Of a DNA stretch of 64,000 nucleotides, positions 46,224 through 55,923 are shown in pieces (within the stretch, counting starts at the first letter, position 1; each line of letters opens with the position of its first letter). A program made the translations under genes and the position numbers. Under the pieces are notes generated by a model. The model worked only from the letters and a program-made list of their open reading frames with translations. It ran no database searches and was not told the origin of the DNA. Source of the DNA: Minisyncoccota bacterium. Lineage in GTDB: Bacteria > Patescibacteriota > Minisyncoccia > Phycocordibacterales > CAIJYI01. The stretch lies in assembly GCA_023229825.1 (NCBI GenBank), contig JALNYN010000001.1, positions 70,416 to 134,415 of the forward strand. The letters are read 5' to 3'.

Positions 46224-47573
46224 ATGCAACTTAAAAAAACACAAAACCGACCTCTTTTTTATGGAATGGCGGCAATGATTTCCACGTTGTTTTTTTGCGT
46301 CGGATACGCATATTCCGAGGAGTATTCTTCCTCTCAATATACCGTACTTGATCCGGTAATGAATGCGGGCGGATACGGATCATCGACCAATTTCAGTTTG
46401 CTGGGCGTCATTTCTCAAATATCCAATGGTCCGGGATCGTCCGCCAATTTTGGCGATAATGCCGGTTTTCTCTATTATCCGTCCGTCTCCTCACCAGCCG
46501 TGTCGGCAACTCCGGGGAGTTCGCAAGTTTCTCTTTCCTGGACGGCTTCACAGGGATATTCGGGGTGGGCGGTATCCGGCTACAACGTTGCACGATCAAC
46601 TACCTCGGGCGGACCGTATACCTATACATCGCTCGGCAACGTAACCTCTGATACTCAAACCGGGTTGGTTAACGGTACCACCTATTATTTCGTCATCGTC
46701 GTCAAAGATGCTTTTGCTCGCGCGATCGCGTCCTCCACTGAGATCTCCGCCGTGCCTGTAGCGGCTGTCGTTCCGCCCTCGGGAGGCGGCGTCGCGGGCG
46801 GCGGAATAATTACGACAAAGCCGCCGCCGCTCGTTCCTACGGCGGAAACGGCCGCTGAGTTTTCCGGAAAAGCATATCCTTTCAGCAAAGTATTCATTTT
46901 AAAAGACGGACAGATCGTAAAAAGATCAATCGCTGATGCCGAAGGTAATTTCGTAGGCAAGTTGACCGGACTCGCCGCGGGGGATCACAGCTTCTCCATT
47001 TATGCTGAAGATAAGAACGGCATTCATGGCAGTTTATTTACGTTTCCCGTTTATCTCACGAAGGGAGTTACCACGGTGATCGGAGGGATCTTTCTTGCGC
47101 CCACCATCTCAGTCGACAAAAGCGAAGTGAAGCGGGGCGAACGTATCGCAATTTTCGGCCAAGCTGCGCCGAACGCCCAAGTGACCATCAATATCAATTC
47201 AAATATTTTCGTTCAACAGAGATCCGATAAAGACGGTGATTATCTTTTGAATTTTGACAGTTCTGCCCTTGAACTCGGCGCATCTTCCGTAAAATCAAAA
47301 CAAGCGCTTGGAAGCGAGATCAGTCAATTCAGTAATGGCGTGGGTTTCAAAGTTGGTACGAAAAATGTAAAGATCGAAACATCCGGATGTGCCGAAAAAG
47401 GCGATCTTAACGGCGGCTGCCGGATCAATCTTGTCGACTTTTCCATCGCCGCATACTGGTACAAACGACCCTTGAATGCCGCATTCAAAGAGGTCGAAGC
47501 AAAATATTTGAACGGCGACGGAAAGATCGACCTCATCGACTTCAGTATCATGGCATATTATTGGTCAGGGTAA
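46224..47573 (+). CDS. exported fibronectin-III protein with C-terminal dockerin
   Basis: A 449-residue exported protein: signal peptide to about residue 31, a YSSSQYTVLDPVMNAGGYG region, an Fn3 domain near 88-180 (SWTASQGYSGW, YNVARSTTSGGPYTY, LVNGTTYYFVIVVKD), a PPSGGGVAGGG linker, then two beta domains. The last 60 residues form a dockerin-like pair of calcium repeats: GDLNGGCRINLVDFSIAAYW and YLNGDGKIDLIDFSIMAYYW. Dockerins bind cohesins, and five cohesin-like membrane proteins are encoded just downstream. It may therefore be the cargo held on the surface. Confidence 0.85.
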   Translation: MQLKKTQNRPLFYGMAAMISTLFFCVGYAYSEEYSSSQYTVLDPVMNAGGYGSSTNFSLLGVISQISNGPGSSANFGDNAGFLYYPSVSSPAVSATPGSSQVSLSWTASQGYSGWAVSGYNVARSTTSGGPYTYTSLGNVTSDTQTGLVNGTTYYFVIVVKDAFARAIASSTEISAVPVAAVVPPSGGGVAGGGIITTKPPPLVPTAETAAEFSGKAYPFSKVFILKDGQIVKRSIADAEGNFVGKLTGLAAGDHSFSIYAEDKNGIHGSLFTFPVYLTKGVTTVIGGIFLAPTISVDKSEVKRGERIAIFGQAAPNAQVTININSNIFVQQRSDKDGDYLLNFDSSALELGASSVKSKQALGSEISQFSNGVGFKVGTKNVKIETSGCAEKGDLNGGCRINLVDFSIAAYWYKRPLNAAFKEVEAKYLNGDGKIDLIDFSIMAYYWSG

Positions 47574-47638
47574 CGAACGGTACGAGAATTGAAAATAGAA
47601 AATAGAAATATTCGCGTCAGTATCAATTTAAAACACGC

Positions 47639-50600
47639 ATGAAAAAAAAGTTTTTAGAAAGCCCCCTTCACCACCAGATCTTTTTTGTAACGGTCGCATT
47701 GACCGTCCTTTCGGCGTGTACTTTTGCCGGAATTTTGTACGCTCAAAAAACGCTTGCGTCGTTAAACCCTGCTCCGTCTTCCAATTTTCTTTCCTCCGAA
47801 CCGATGCGCATGAAAGGCGAAACCTACGGAATCGGCAAACATTTTGCTATTACCGACAGCGAATATTTGAATATCACCCTCGACAGTACGGAAGACATCG
47901 ACCTCAAACTCGTTTCGCGTCCGAAAGTGATCACCATGATGTTCGAGGCGGCAAGCACGACAAATACCCAAATCACACTATCCGGTCTTTTAAAAAACAC
48001 CGCCTACTATAAATACGAAGACGACTATCACAACCTTACTCAATTCACCACCGACTCGAACGGAAGCTACGCGTACATACAAGACATTTTCGTGCGCCAC
48101 TTCGTTTTCATCCAAACCAGAAAAAGCACCAAATTCATCGCCGACAACGCCACCGGCGGAGACTGCACCGCGATCGGAACATGGAACCAACCAACCAAAA
48201 CCTGCACACTCACGCAAGACCTTATCGAAACCGTGCAAATTGACAGCGACGGAGTTACACTCGACGGAAACGGACACAAAATATCGATCACCCCCGAGTA
48301 TTCCACTGACGGCGTATATCTCTATGATAAAACAGCCGTTACCGTAAAGAATATTACCGTAAATGGAGCCTACAGCGGGGTACTTTTCTATAAAGGAAGT
48401 GAGGATCATGTGTCAAACAGCATGATTACGAACTGCGGCTTTGGCGTTGATATGGAGTATGGGACTGGAAACACCGTAAATGACAACATCATAACAAACA
48501 GCAAATATTCGGGAATATCCATCTTTTCTTCAAATGGCAATGTCATAAAAAACAACAAAGCGAAGGGAAACGGTACCGCTACGCTTGTTTATGAATCATC
48601 CGGAAACCTGATAGACAATAATATTCTGGAGGAAAGCGAAATCCTCGATTTTTCCGTTGATTCCAGTCAGTTCTTCGACGGAACCTCGTGCAACAACATG
48701 GTAACCCGAAACACCGGTTCGGGCGGTCTTCCGATCGGATTCTTCAACGCTTCCACTACCTTAACTTCCGGTATCTTCTCCGAACTCATATTCTGCAATG
48801 CCGACGATTCGGACGTGAGCAATGTGACGGTTCGAGGGGTTGGAAAGAACAACACTTTTCTGATCACCCGAACCGACCATTCAAAGTTTTCAAATATCAC
48901 CGTCACCGATACTTGGGGATTGGATATTATGATGTCGAATTTTAACGAGATCGACGGAGCAACGATAGATCAAAATCACGAAGGGATCTATTTGAGCGAA
49001 TCGAACCACAATATTATCCGCAACTCCACCATCTCAAATGGCGACCTCTCTACCGCCGGAATGAGATGGCGTTTGTCTTCCGACAACCTGATATACCATA
49101 ACAATTTCATCAATAACACCGTCCCGGTCTATGGAGATGCCGGAAACAGTTTTGATCTTGCAAAGCCGATAGGTGGAAATTACTGGAGCAGTTATGATTC
49201 TTCGGGTGAGGGATGTTATGATGCCGACAGCGACGGTTTCTGTGACGCGCCCTATGTATTTCATACCGGACCGGATAACTTTCCGTGGACGATGAAGGAC
49301 GGGTGGAAAAACGCTCCGCAGATTAAAACCGTAAAGGTGGCGGTGATTTTGGCGGAACTTTCTGATGTTTCGCACAAATCAACACTTGAGAGCGTATCGC
49401 CCTGCAAGCTGCCCGAAACAAAAGACAAAACGTATCCGAACGGACATGACAAAACATACTACGACGATATGATGTTCTGCGTGAAGGATTACTATCGAGA
49501 GAATTCGTATGGGACGGTGAGTATTGAAGCGACGGTGTTTCCGATGTGGTATAAATTGGAGAAACCGACGAGTTATTATGTGGGAAAAGAAGATCAATTC
49601 GTAGAGGACGCGATCGCGATATCGAGTATTGATGTGAGTGGGTTTGATATTGTGGCGGGGGTACATTCGGGAGATTCTGCACAACTGCCGACAATAAATG
49701 AAAGCAAGTTGAGCACCAGAGCATTTGATAAACGCGACAATCCTGTTGCTTTTCCGCCCTTTGCTTTGATCGTGGCGGAAAACGATCCTCTCGGAGCGAT
49801 AGCTCATGAAATAGGACATAATCTGGGAAGTCTTTCTGTAAATAAAACTCTAACGGCGGATTTGTATGGTGATGTTGGAAACATGAATAAGTCTAATTAT
49901 GGCCCGAATACTAACCATTTTGCAGAATGGGATCTAATGGGTTGGGGGGTATTTGACCATCTGAACGGAATGGCGACGGGAACATCGCCTTCACATATGA
50001 GTTCCTACACCAAAGAATTCCTTGGCTGGTTATCGCCCGACATTCATAAAAAAAGCGAGTATGGCACGTATACATTAACTCCTCTCGAATTTCAAAAATT
50101 CGGAGACAAAGCTCTTCATTATAATTTGACTGAAACCACAGAACCGAATTTTGGCGCATACTACGAAATTGAAGCAAGGAAAAAAGATACGTCAAAACCA
50201 TGGAGTGCGGCAAATCCGAGCGAATCTCCTGTTGTTTTGTATAAAATCAATACGTTTGATCGATCTCCGTATGGATACACGACATCGACAAATCCTTTGG
50301 GAAGTAATCCTAATTCATATATTAACAGGAAAGTAAACGTTATGAGTACGTTGAGTGAGAATGGAATATTTAAAGATTATGCAAGCCAAGTAAAATTTAC
50401 TTACATAAACAAATCTGCCTTCTCCCCGTACAATGTATCTGTGGCAATTGATCGAATTAATTTTACTGACGAACCGAAAAAAATTATCGGGGCGATATTG
50501 ACTCCGGAAAATATATTCTTCAACCTGATACCTTATCGCGGATTTATACCGCCTGATTGTCAAGAAGACCAGGTAGTTACGTGGAACAATGTTTGTATAC

Positions 50601-51565
50601 ATCCAGATTTCATAACGAGAGCAATGAATAAAACGATTGACATGGAAAGTTGGATCAGAGGATATCTTTGGCTTGTGTGTGTATTTTTTTTCATTTGGGT
50701 ATTGTTTTCGCGATCTCTATTTCGGAATTCCCACAAAAGAATACGCATATTAATAAAAGTATGTATATTGATGGTAACCTTATTAGGCGTCGTATGGCTT
50801 CAATTGGCTGGAGGGCGAGAAAAATATCGATATATCTCTGAATTTAGCGATTTGTTTCCACATCCGAATCGCATTATTATTCCTTATTCTCCCTCCCTCA
50901 CCCCAACCCCTCTTCCAGACCTGGACCTCCACACCATCACGCCGGACGGCCGTCATATCGGCATGAATTATTCGACCGGAAAATTTGAAAACCAGATCGC
51001 GGGTTCGGAAGTTTCAGGCGACATGCAGGGTGATGAAGAATGGATATTTACCTCATCAACCGAGCGGGTTCGCTATTACGTTTCCGCCCATGACACAAAA
51101 GCATTTTTTGACGCAAATCCAGATATTGCTTCACAAATTTCCGACAAAACCGATAAGTATGAGCTCTACGCACGTACTATTGACCCCTCATCCGGCATTT
51201 TCACTTCCGCGACCACGAGTCAGACCATCAATCCCGGAAGCACCGATTTCTATCAAATAACCGGAACAACCGATACCCCCGCCGTGCGATCAAACAACAC
51301 CGACTCTGTTTTATACCTGAAAGGGATCCGCGATTACATAACCGCAATGCCGACCAAAAACAAAGGAATAAAAACTGCCTATCTTGCACAACTCTCCGTG
51401 ATCGAAAGATCGCTCTCAAAAAAACAAACCAAACCGGCGATCTCTCAAATACAAGCGCTAGAGAAAGAAACGAATGTATACATCAAAACCAAACTCATTT
51501 CAAAAACCGACGGGGAAGCGCTGCTTGGGATGCTGGGGAGGTTGAAGGATATGGTAGCTAAGTAA
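47639..51565 (+). CDS. membrane protein with beta-helix and M6-like metalloprotease domains
   Basis: A 1308-residue envelope protein. N-terminal membrane anchor near 14-38; residues ~180-520 are NosD-like parallel beta-helix repeats (NDNIITNSKYSGISIFSSNG, NIIRNSTISN); residues ~560-880 look like a zinc metalloprotease with HEIGHNLGSL (723-732) and downstream FAEWDLMGWG, as in M6 immune-inhibitor peptidases. Two membrane helices lie near 1008-1028 and 1039-1058. The C-terminal 200 residues hold a beta domain and a helical FIVAR/FIMAH-like end. It could process surface proteins made by its neighbours. Confidence 0.75.
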   Translation: MKKKFLESPLHHQIFFVTVALTVLSACTFAGILYAQKTLASLNPAPSSNFLSSEPMRMKGETYGIGKHFAITDSEYLNITLDSTEDIDLKLVSRPKVITMMFEAASTTNTQITLSGLLKNTAYYKYEDDYHNLTQFTTDSNGSYAYIQDIFVRHFVFIQTRKSTKFIADNATGGDCTAIGTWNQPTKTCTLTQDLIETVQIDSDGVTLDGNGHKISITPEYSTDGVYLYDKTAVTVKNITVNGAYSGVLFYKGSEDHVSNSMITNCGFGVDMEYGTGNTVNDNIITNSKYSGISIFSSNGNVIKNNKAKGNGTATLVYESSGNLIDNNILEESEILDFSVDSSQFFDGTSCNNMVTRNTGSGGLPIGFFNASTTLTSGIFSELIFCNADDSDVSNVTVRGVGKNNTFLITRTDHSKFSNITVTDTWGLDIMMSNFNEIDGATIDQNHEGIYLSESNHNIIRNSTISNGDLSTAGMRWRLSSDNLIYHNNFINNTVPVYGDAGNSFDLAKPIGGNYWSSYDSSGEGCYDADSDGFCDAPYVFHTGPDNFPWTMKDGWKNAPQIKTVKVAVILAELSDVSHKSTLESVSPCKLPETKDKTYPNGHDKTYYDDMMFCVKDYYRENSYGTVSIEATVFPMWYKLEKPTSYYVGKEDQFVEDAIAISSIDVSGFDIVAGVHSGDSAQLPTINESKLSTRAFDKRDNPVAFPPFALIVAENDPLGAIAHEIGHNLGSLSVNKTLTADLYGDVGNMNKSNYGPNTNHFAEWDLMGWGVFDHLNGMATGTSPSHMSSYTKEFLGWLSPDIHKKSEYGTYTLTPLEFQKFGDKALHYNLTETTEPNFGAYYEIEARKKDTSKPWSAANPSESPVVLYKINTFDRSPYGYTTSTNPLGSNPNSYINRKVNVMSTLSENGIFKDYASQVKFTYINKSAFSPYNVSVAIDRINFTDEPKKIIGAILTPENIFFNLIPYRGFIPPDCQEDQVVTWNNVCIHPDFITRAMNKTIDMESWIRGYLWLVCVFFFIWVLFSRSLFRNSHKRIRILIKVCILMVTLLGVVWLQLAGGREKYRYISEFSDLFPHPNRIIIPYSPSLTPTPLPDLDLHTITPDGRHIGMNYSTGKFENQIAGSEVSGDMQGDEEWIFTSSTERVRYYVSAHDTKAFFDANPDIASQISDKTDKYELYARTIDPSSGIFTSATTSQTINPGSTDFYQITGTTDTPAVRSNNTDSVLYLKGIRDYITAMPTKNKGIKTAYLAQLSVIERSLSKKQTKPAISQIQALEKETNVYIKTKLISKTDGEALLGMLGRLKDMVAK

Positions 51566-51609
51566 TCTCTGCGTTTCTTAATAAGACTAAAAAATTACAT
51601 CACATAATT

Positions 51610-52524
51610 ATGAAATCAATCGTGACTGTCCCCATTCTCAATAAAATCACACGCTTTCTTGTTCCGGCAGTTGCTTTCTTTGTTGCATCGCCTGCGTTTT
51701 CAGCGCAAATTCTTTTTCAAACAGAGAAAACATCTTTTTCCCAAAATGAAGAGTTTTTGATATCGGCTTATGTCGATACGGAAGGGGAGATGCTCAATGC
51801 TTACGAGGGGAAGATAATTTTTCCCGCCCAGTTTTTGGAGGGAAAGGAAGTACGCGACGGAAATTCATTGGTCAATTTTTGGATCGAACGGCCGAGTCTG
51901 CAACAGCCGAACGAAGGCAAGCAAGAGATCGTTTTTTCCGGCATTACTCCCGGCGGTTTTTCCGGCGCGAAAGGTTTTTTGTTTTCCATCATATTTAGGA
52001 CGAAACAAAGCGGAACCGGAACGATACAGGCCGACCGTTTGCGATTTTTAAAAAACGACGGTAAAGGTTCGCCTGTGCCGGCTCATGCCTCATCTTTTTC
52101 ATTCGCTATTTCGTCGGAAATATCGACATCTTCGCCGATCAAACCGATCTTGGATGATGCGCCGCCGGAAGATTTTATGCCGTTCATTTCAAACGACCCG
52201 AATATCTTCGATGGAAAAAACTTCCTCGTTTTTTCGACACAGGATAAAGATTCCGGGATCGACCATTATGAAGTGCGCGAAGGAAACGGCGCTTTTGTTC
52301 GAGCCGAAAGTCCGTACCTTTTGAAGGATCAATCTTCTGATGCTGATATTGAGGTAAAAGCCGTCGACAAAAAAGGGAATGAAAGGACCGCGAAGGTTTC
52401 CACAGAGCAGGAGCCGGAAGGGAAACAGAAGTTCTTAATTTTTGGTATACTGTTAGTATCGGCGTTAGCGCTGATCGGAGTCTCTGTTCGTAAAAAAATA
52501 TGGAAAAAAAGTTCCTCAAATTAA
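51610..52524 (+). CDS. membrane-anchored cohesin-like protein 1
   Basis: A 304-residue protein: signal peptide to about residue 34 (SPAFSA), a cohesin-like domain near 36-170 (FQTEKTSFSQNEEFLISAYV, NAYEGKIIFPAQFLEGKEV, FSGITPGGFSGAKGFLFSI), then an Ig-like DKDSGIDHYEVREG domain near 205-275, and one C-terminal membrane helix near 279-297 with a basic tail. Cohesins are dockerin receptors. The last 25 bp overlap the next gene. First of five related genes. Confidence 0.8.
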   Translation: MKSIVTVPILNKITRFLVPAVAFFVASPAFSAQILFQTEKTSFSQNEEFLISAYVDTEGEMLNAYEGKIIFPAQFLEGKEVRDGNSLVNFWIERPSLQQPNEGKQEIVFSGITPGGFSGAKGFLFSIIFRTKQSGTGTIQADRLRFLKNDGKGSPVPAHASSFSFAISSEISTSSPIKPILDDAPPEDFMPFISNDPNIFDGKNFLVFSTQDKDSGIDHYEVREGNGAFVRAESPYLLKDQSSDADIEVKAVDKKGNERTAKVSTEQEPEGKQKFLIFGILLVSALALIGVSVRKKIWKKSSSN

Positions 52525-53273
52525 TATTTTTTTTGGCGGCGTTTCTTTGCGTGCCGGTTTCCTCCTTTTCTGCAACGCTTGAGGTGAGTCCCTCGAGCGG
52601 AACCTACCCGGTCGGGCAGAAATTTACCGTGAGCGTCATCGCAGCAAGCGATGATCCGTGGAATGCCGTTTCGCTGGAACTTTTGTTTCCTCCGTCGATG
52701 TTTTCCGTGGACTCCCTTTCGAAAGACGGTTCGCTGCTCAGCTTTTGGATAAATGAACCGGTTATTTCGCAAAGCACCGGAGTCCTGAGCGTTGAAGGAA
52801 TTACGCCGGGCGGCATCAAAGTACCGACGGGGACGGTCATCACGGCGACGCTGCATGGAACGCACGCCGGAACGAGCACGGTATTTTTTCAGTCGGGAAA
52901 GATCTTAGCAAACGACGGACACGGAACCGACATAACCGAAAAAATGACCGGAGCGAAATTTACGATCACCGGTTCGGCCGCAGAGCTTGATCCGGTCCGA
53001 GCCAAGGATCCTATCCCCGTCGGGGTGAAAGAACCAAATGCTTCATTGTCGCCGGCAGACATCGATGCTGACAAAATTATTTCCGTCGACCGCATTATCT
53101 CGCGCATCGGCTTTGAAACAAAATTTGCTTTCTTTCTCCTCTTGCTGACCATCGTATATCTGATCGGAGAAAAAATTTTTCACTCTCGGAACGATCGAGA
53201 AAGAGGGAGCGAAGAAGCAAATCGCAAGATCAAAGAAATTAAAGACATTCAAGAGAATGAAAAAATACGATAA
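52500..53273 (+). CDS. membrane-anchored cohesin-like protein 2 (short form)
   Basis: A 257-residue protein: signal peptide to about residue 24 (SSFSA), cohesin-like domain 25-165 (LEVSPSSGTYPVGQKFTVSV, SLELLFPPSMFSVDSLS, GITPGGIKVPTGTVITATL, ILANDGHGTD), a ~40-residue linker, and a membrane helix near 213-231 with a charged cytoplasmic tail. It lacks the HYEVG Ig-like domain of the other four. It overlaps both neighbours (25 and 17 bp). Confidence 0.82.
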   Translation: MEKKFLKLIFFLAAFLCVPVSSFSATLEVSPSSGTYPVGQKFTVSVIAASDDPWNAVSLELLFPPSMFSVDSLSKDGSLLSFWINEPVISQSTGVLSVEGITPGGIKVPTGTVITATLHGTHAGTSTVFFQSGKILANDGHGTDITEKMTGAKFTITGSAAELDPVRAKDPIPVGVKEPNASLSPADIDADKIISVDRIISRIGFETKFAFFLLLLTIVYLIGEKIFHSRNDRERGSEEANRKIKEIKDIQENEKIR

Positions 53274-54621
53274 TACCTTAATATTCGCTTTTGTCATGGC
53301 GCTCGTTGCGGGTGTTTTTCCTGCGGTTTCTTTTTCTCAGCCATCCGGTAAAACGGGCGCACCGAGCGTCCTCGTTTCGCCTCTTTTACGTTCCGGAAGT
53401 TTTGTCGAAGGTTCCGTTTTTGAAGTGCCCATCGTTCTCGACACGAAAGGTTCGAGTGTTCAAGGCATAGACGTGCGGATCGATTTCGATGAAGACAAGC
53501 TGGCGATCATGCAACAGTCGAACGGACTATCCATAATCGGGAAGTGGTCGGCGGCGCCTTCGCACGATAATACGAATGGAACGGCAAGCTATGTCGGCAT
53601 AGTACCGGAGGGTATCAAGACAGGATCGGGAGTGATCGGTGTTATAACCTTCAAGGCGCTGCGAGAGGGGAGAGCAACCGTTGCCATTAATGGCGCTTCT
53701 CGCATAACGCTTAAGGATGGATTGGATACGACAGCGGATCTCAAGACGGAAAAGGGAGAATATGCGATCCTCCGAGCCTTACCCGACGGTATCTACGTTT
53801 TTTCTGCAACTCATCCGGATCAAAACAATTGGTATAATAATACCAACCCGACCATCTCATGGGAGGCAAACGCTGGTTCGGAAGGATTCAGCTACGTTCT
53901 CGATAATAAGCCGAACACCATTCCGAACAACGCCGTAAAAACCAAAGACACGGCGATCACTATCGGCGATCTAAAAGACGGCTTATGGTATTTTCATATC
54001 AAAGAAAAAAAGGGTGCCGTATGGAGCGCCGCTTCTCATTTTTTGATCCGCATCGATACCGTTCCGCCTTTGCCGTTCGTTCCGGAGGTGAAGTATTGGA
54101 CAGGTTCCGCGATCTTGTCCGAGTGGATACCCGTTTCGTTTTTTACGACCGACAATCTTTCGGGGATCGATCATTACGAGGTCGGAGTGGCCGACCGAGC
54201 CGCACCGGTAACGGCATCGCCGTCTTTCATACAGTCTGAAAGTCCGTTCCTTGTACCGCTTCAAAACAAAGATTCACAATTGCGCGTCGCCGTGCGTGCG
54301 ATCGATAAAGCGGGAAATGTTCGCGACGCAACGATCGCTGTCGAGCCGATGAATCAATTTGCCGCCTTTATACGGGGAAATTTTGCTCGGATACTTTTCG
54401 ATATTATTTTGATGACATTGGAAGCAGCCATTCTCTATTATTTTTTCAGGCACCGCTTATCCCGGCGTTTCAGACGGATAATGAAATTCGCAAAACAGGA
54501 AAAGCAGATCGATGAGATACTGGAGAAGCAAGACGGCATTGATGAAGAACTCTACAAAACGATCGTCGCACGAGAAACTTTTTTCGATAAAGAGAAAATT
54601 AATTCCGTTAAAAAAGAATGA
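53257..54621 (+). CDS. membrane-anchored cohesin-like protein 3
   Basis: A 454-residue protein: signal peptide to ~28, cohesin-like domain 37-165 (SGSFVEGSVFEVPIVLDTKG, DFDEDKLAIMQQSNG), a second domain with HPDQNNWYNNTNPTISWEA and WYFHIKEKKG, the Ig-like DNLSGIDHYEVGVADRA domain, a membrane helix near 381-400, and a helical cytoplasmic tail. Close relatives are the next two genes; the order of domains is the same in all three. The stop overlaps the next start by 4 bp. Confidence 0.82.
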   Translation: MKKYDNTLIFAFVMALVAGVFPAVSFSQPSGKTGAPSVLVSPLLRSGSFVEGSVFEVPIVLDTKGSSVQGIDVRIDFDEDKLAIMQQSNGLSIIGKWSAAPSHDNTNGTASYVGIVPEGIKTGSGVIGVITFKALREGRATVAINGASRITLKDGLDTTADLKTEKGEYAILRALPDGIYVFSATHPDQNNWYNNTNPTISWEANAGSEGFSYVLDNKPNTIPNNAVKTKDTAITIGDLKDGLWYFHIKEKKGAVWSAASHFLIRIDTVPPLPFVPEVKYWTGSAILSEWIPVSFFTTDNLSGIDHYEVGVADRAAPVTASPSFIQSESPFLVPLQNKDSQLRVAVRAIDKAGNVRDATIAVEPMNQFAAFIRGNFARILFDIILMTLEAAILYYFFRHRLSRRFRRIMKFAKQEKQIDEILEKQDGIDEELYKTIVARETFFDKEKINSVKKE

Positions 54622-55910
54622 GATCTTCCATCCGACAATCGGCGTTCGCGTTCTTGTTTGCCGCGGTTTTGACGGCGGTTTTTCCGGCGGCGGTCTTTTC
54701 TGAGTCCGGGCGCATTGATCCGGCCACGCTTGTTCCCAAAGTGATCGCGTCGGTATCTCCTCGTGCGGGGAGTTTTTCGGAAAATTCAACATTCGAGGTT
54801 CCCATTCTTCTCAACACTCAGGGCGCCCGCGTCAGCCGGATCGAATTACGGATCAATTTTGATCAGGACAAATTAGCCATCGTGCGGCAGTCGAACGGAA
54901 TTTCCATTATTGGTTCATGGATCGAAACGCCCCGTTACGACAACGCCAAAGGATCGGCGAGCTATATCGGCACCATTCCCGGCGGTATAAATACCGAGGC
55001 GGGATTGATCGTTGATATTACGTTTAGAGCGCTGCGCTCCGGAAAGGCTCGAGTGAGCATTGATAAAAGTTCCGCGGTCTTTCTTGCCGACGGTCTCGAA
55101 ACTGAAGCGTCTCTTGATCGCATCGACGCGGAATATGTGATCCTTCGAGGCGAACAAGAAGGAACGCGCGTCGTTTCAGAAACGCATCCCGATCAGAATG
55201 CATGGTATAATAATCCCAGCCCGACCCTTTCGTGGTATGCGAGCGAGAATTCCGAAGGTTTCAATTATGTTTTTGACAGCAAACCCGACACCATTCCGAG
55301 CAATACCATAAAAACCAAAGATACCGCCGTTACCTTTGAAAACGTATCAGACGGCTTGCGGTATTTTCATATCAAAGAAAAAAAAGGCGGCATATGGAGC
55401 GGCGTTTCTCATTTTTTGATCCGCATCGATACCGTTCCGCCTCGCCGCTTCGAACCCGAGATAAGTTCATACTTGGCACTGGCCGTGTTTACGGAGCGAG
55501 CGCTCATTTCTTTTCATACCGCTGACAATCTTTCCGGTGTCGATCATTACGAGGTCGGAGTGATAGACAAAGACCAGCCGGAAACCGAACTCCCGGCTTT
55601 TATGCGTTCGGAAAGTCCATTCTTGGTGCCTCTCAAGAACGGGGCCGATCTGCGCGTTATCGTTCGCGCCATTGATAGAGCGGGGAATGTTCGAGACGCT
55701 TCCATAGGCGTTCGCCAAACGAATATCGTTTCAGGCTATGTGAAAGAACATTTGACGGCCATTTTGTTCGGCATTATTTTTTTCGGCTTCGCTGCTTTTA
55801 TCTTTCACTGGCTTTTCAGCCATCGCATGTTGAGACGATCGCAAAGCCATTCCGAGATCACCCTCAAAGAACCGGCGATCCCTATTCCGCTAAAAAAAGA
55901 TCCCGTTTAA
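54618..55910 (+). CDS. membrane-anchored cohesin-like protein 4
   Basis: A 430-residue paralog of the 53257 product: signal peptide, cohesin-like domain (AGSFSENSTFEVPILLNTQG, INFDQDKLAIVRQSNGISII), HPDQNAWYNNPSPTLSW, HFLIRIDTVPPRRFEPE, DNLSGVDHYEVGVIDKD, membrane helix near 378-400 and a short tail. DNA of corresponding parts is visibly alike, so the family arose by tandem duplication. ATG overlaps the upstream stop. Confidence 0.82.
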   Translation: MRSSIRQSAFAFLFAAVLTAVFPAAVFSESGRIDPATLVPKVIASVSPRAGSFSENSTFEVPILLNTQGARVSRIELRINFDQDKLAIVRQSNGISIIGSWIETPRYDNAKGSASYIGTIPGGINTEAGLIVDITFRALRSGKARVSIDKSSAVFLADGLETEASLDRIDAEYVILRGEQEGTRVVSETHPDQNAWYNNPSPTLSWYASENSEGFNYVFDSKPDTIPSNTIKTKDTAVTFENVSDGLRYFHIKEKKGGIWSGVSHFLIRIDTVPPRRFEPEISSYLALAVFTERALISFHTADNLSGVDHYEVGVIDKDQPETELPAFMRSESPFLVPLKNGADLRVIVRAIDRAGNVRDASIGVRQTNIVSGYVKEHLTAILFGIIFFGFAAFIFHWLFSHRMLRRSQSHSEITLKEPAIPIPLKKDPV

Positions 55911-55923
55911 AAACAAAATAACC

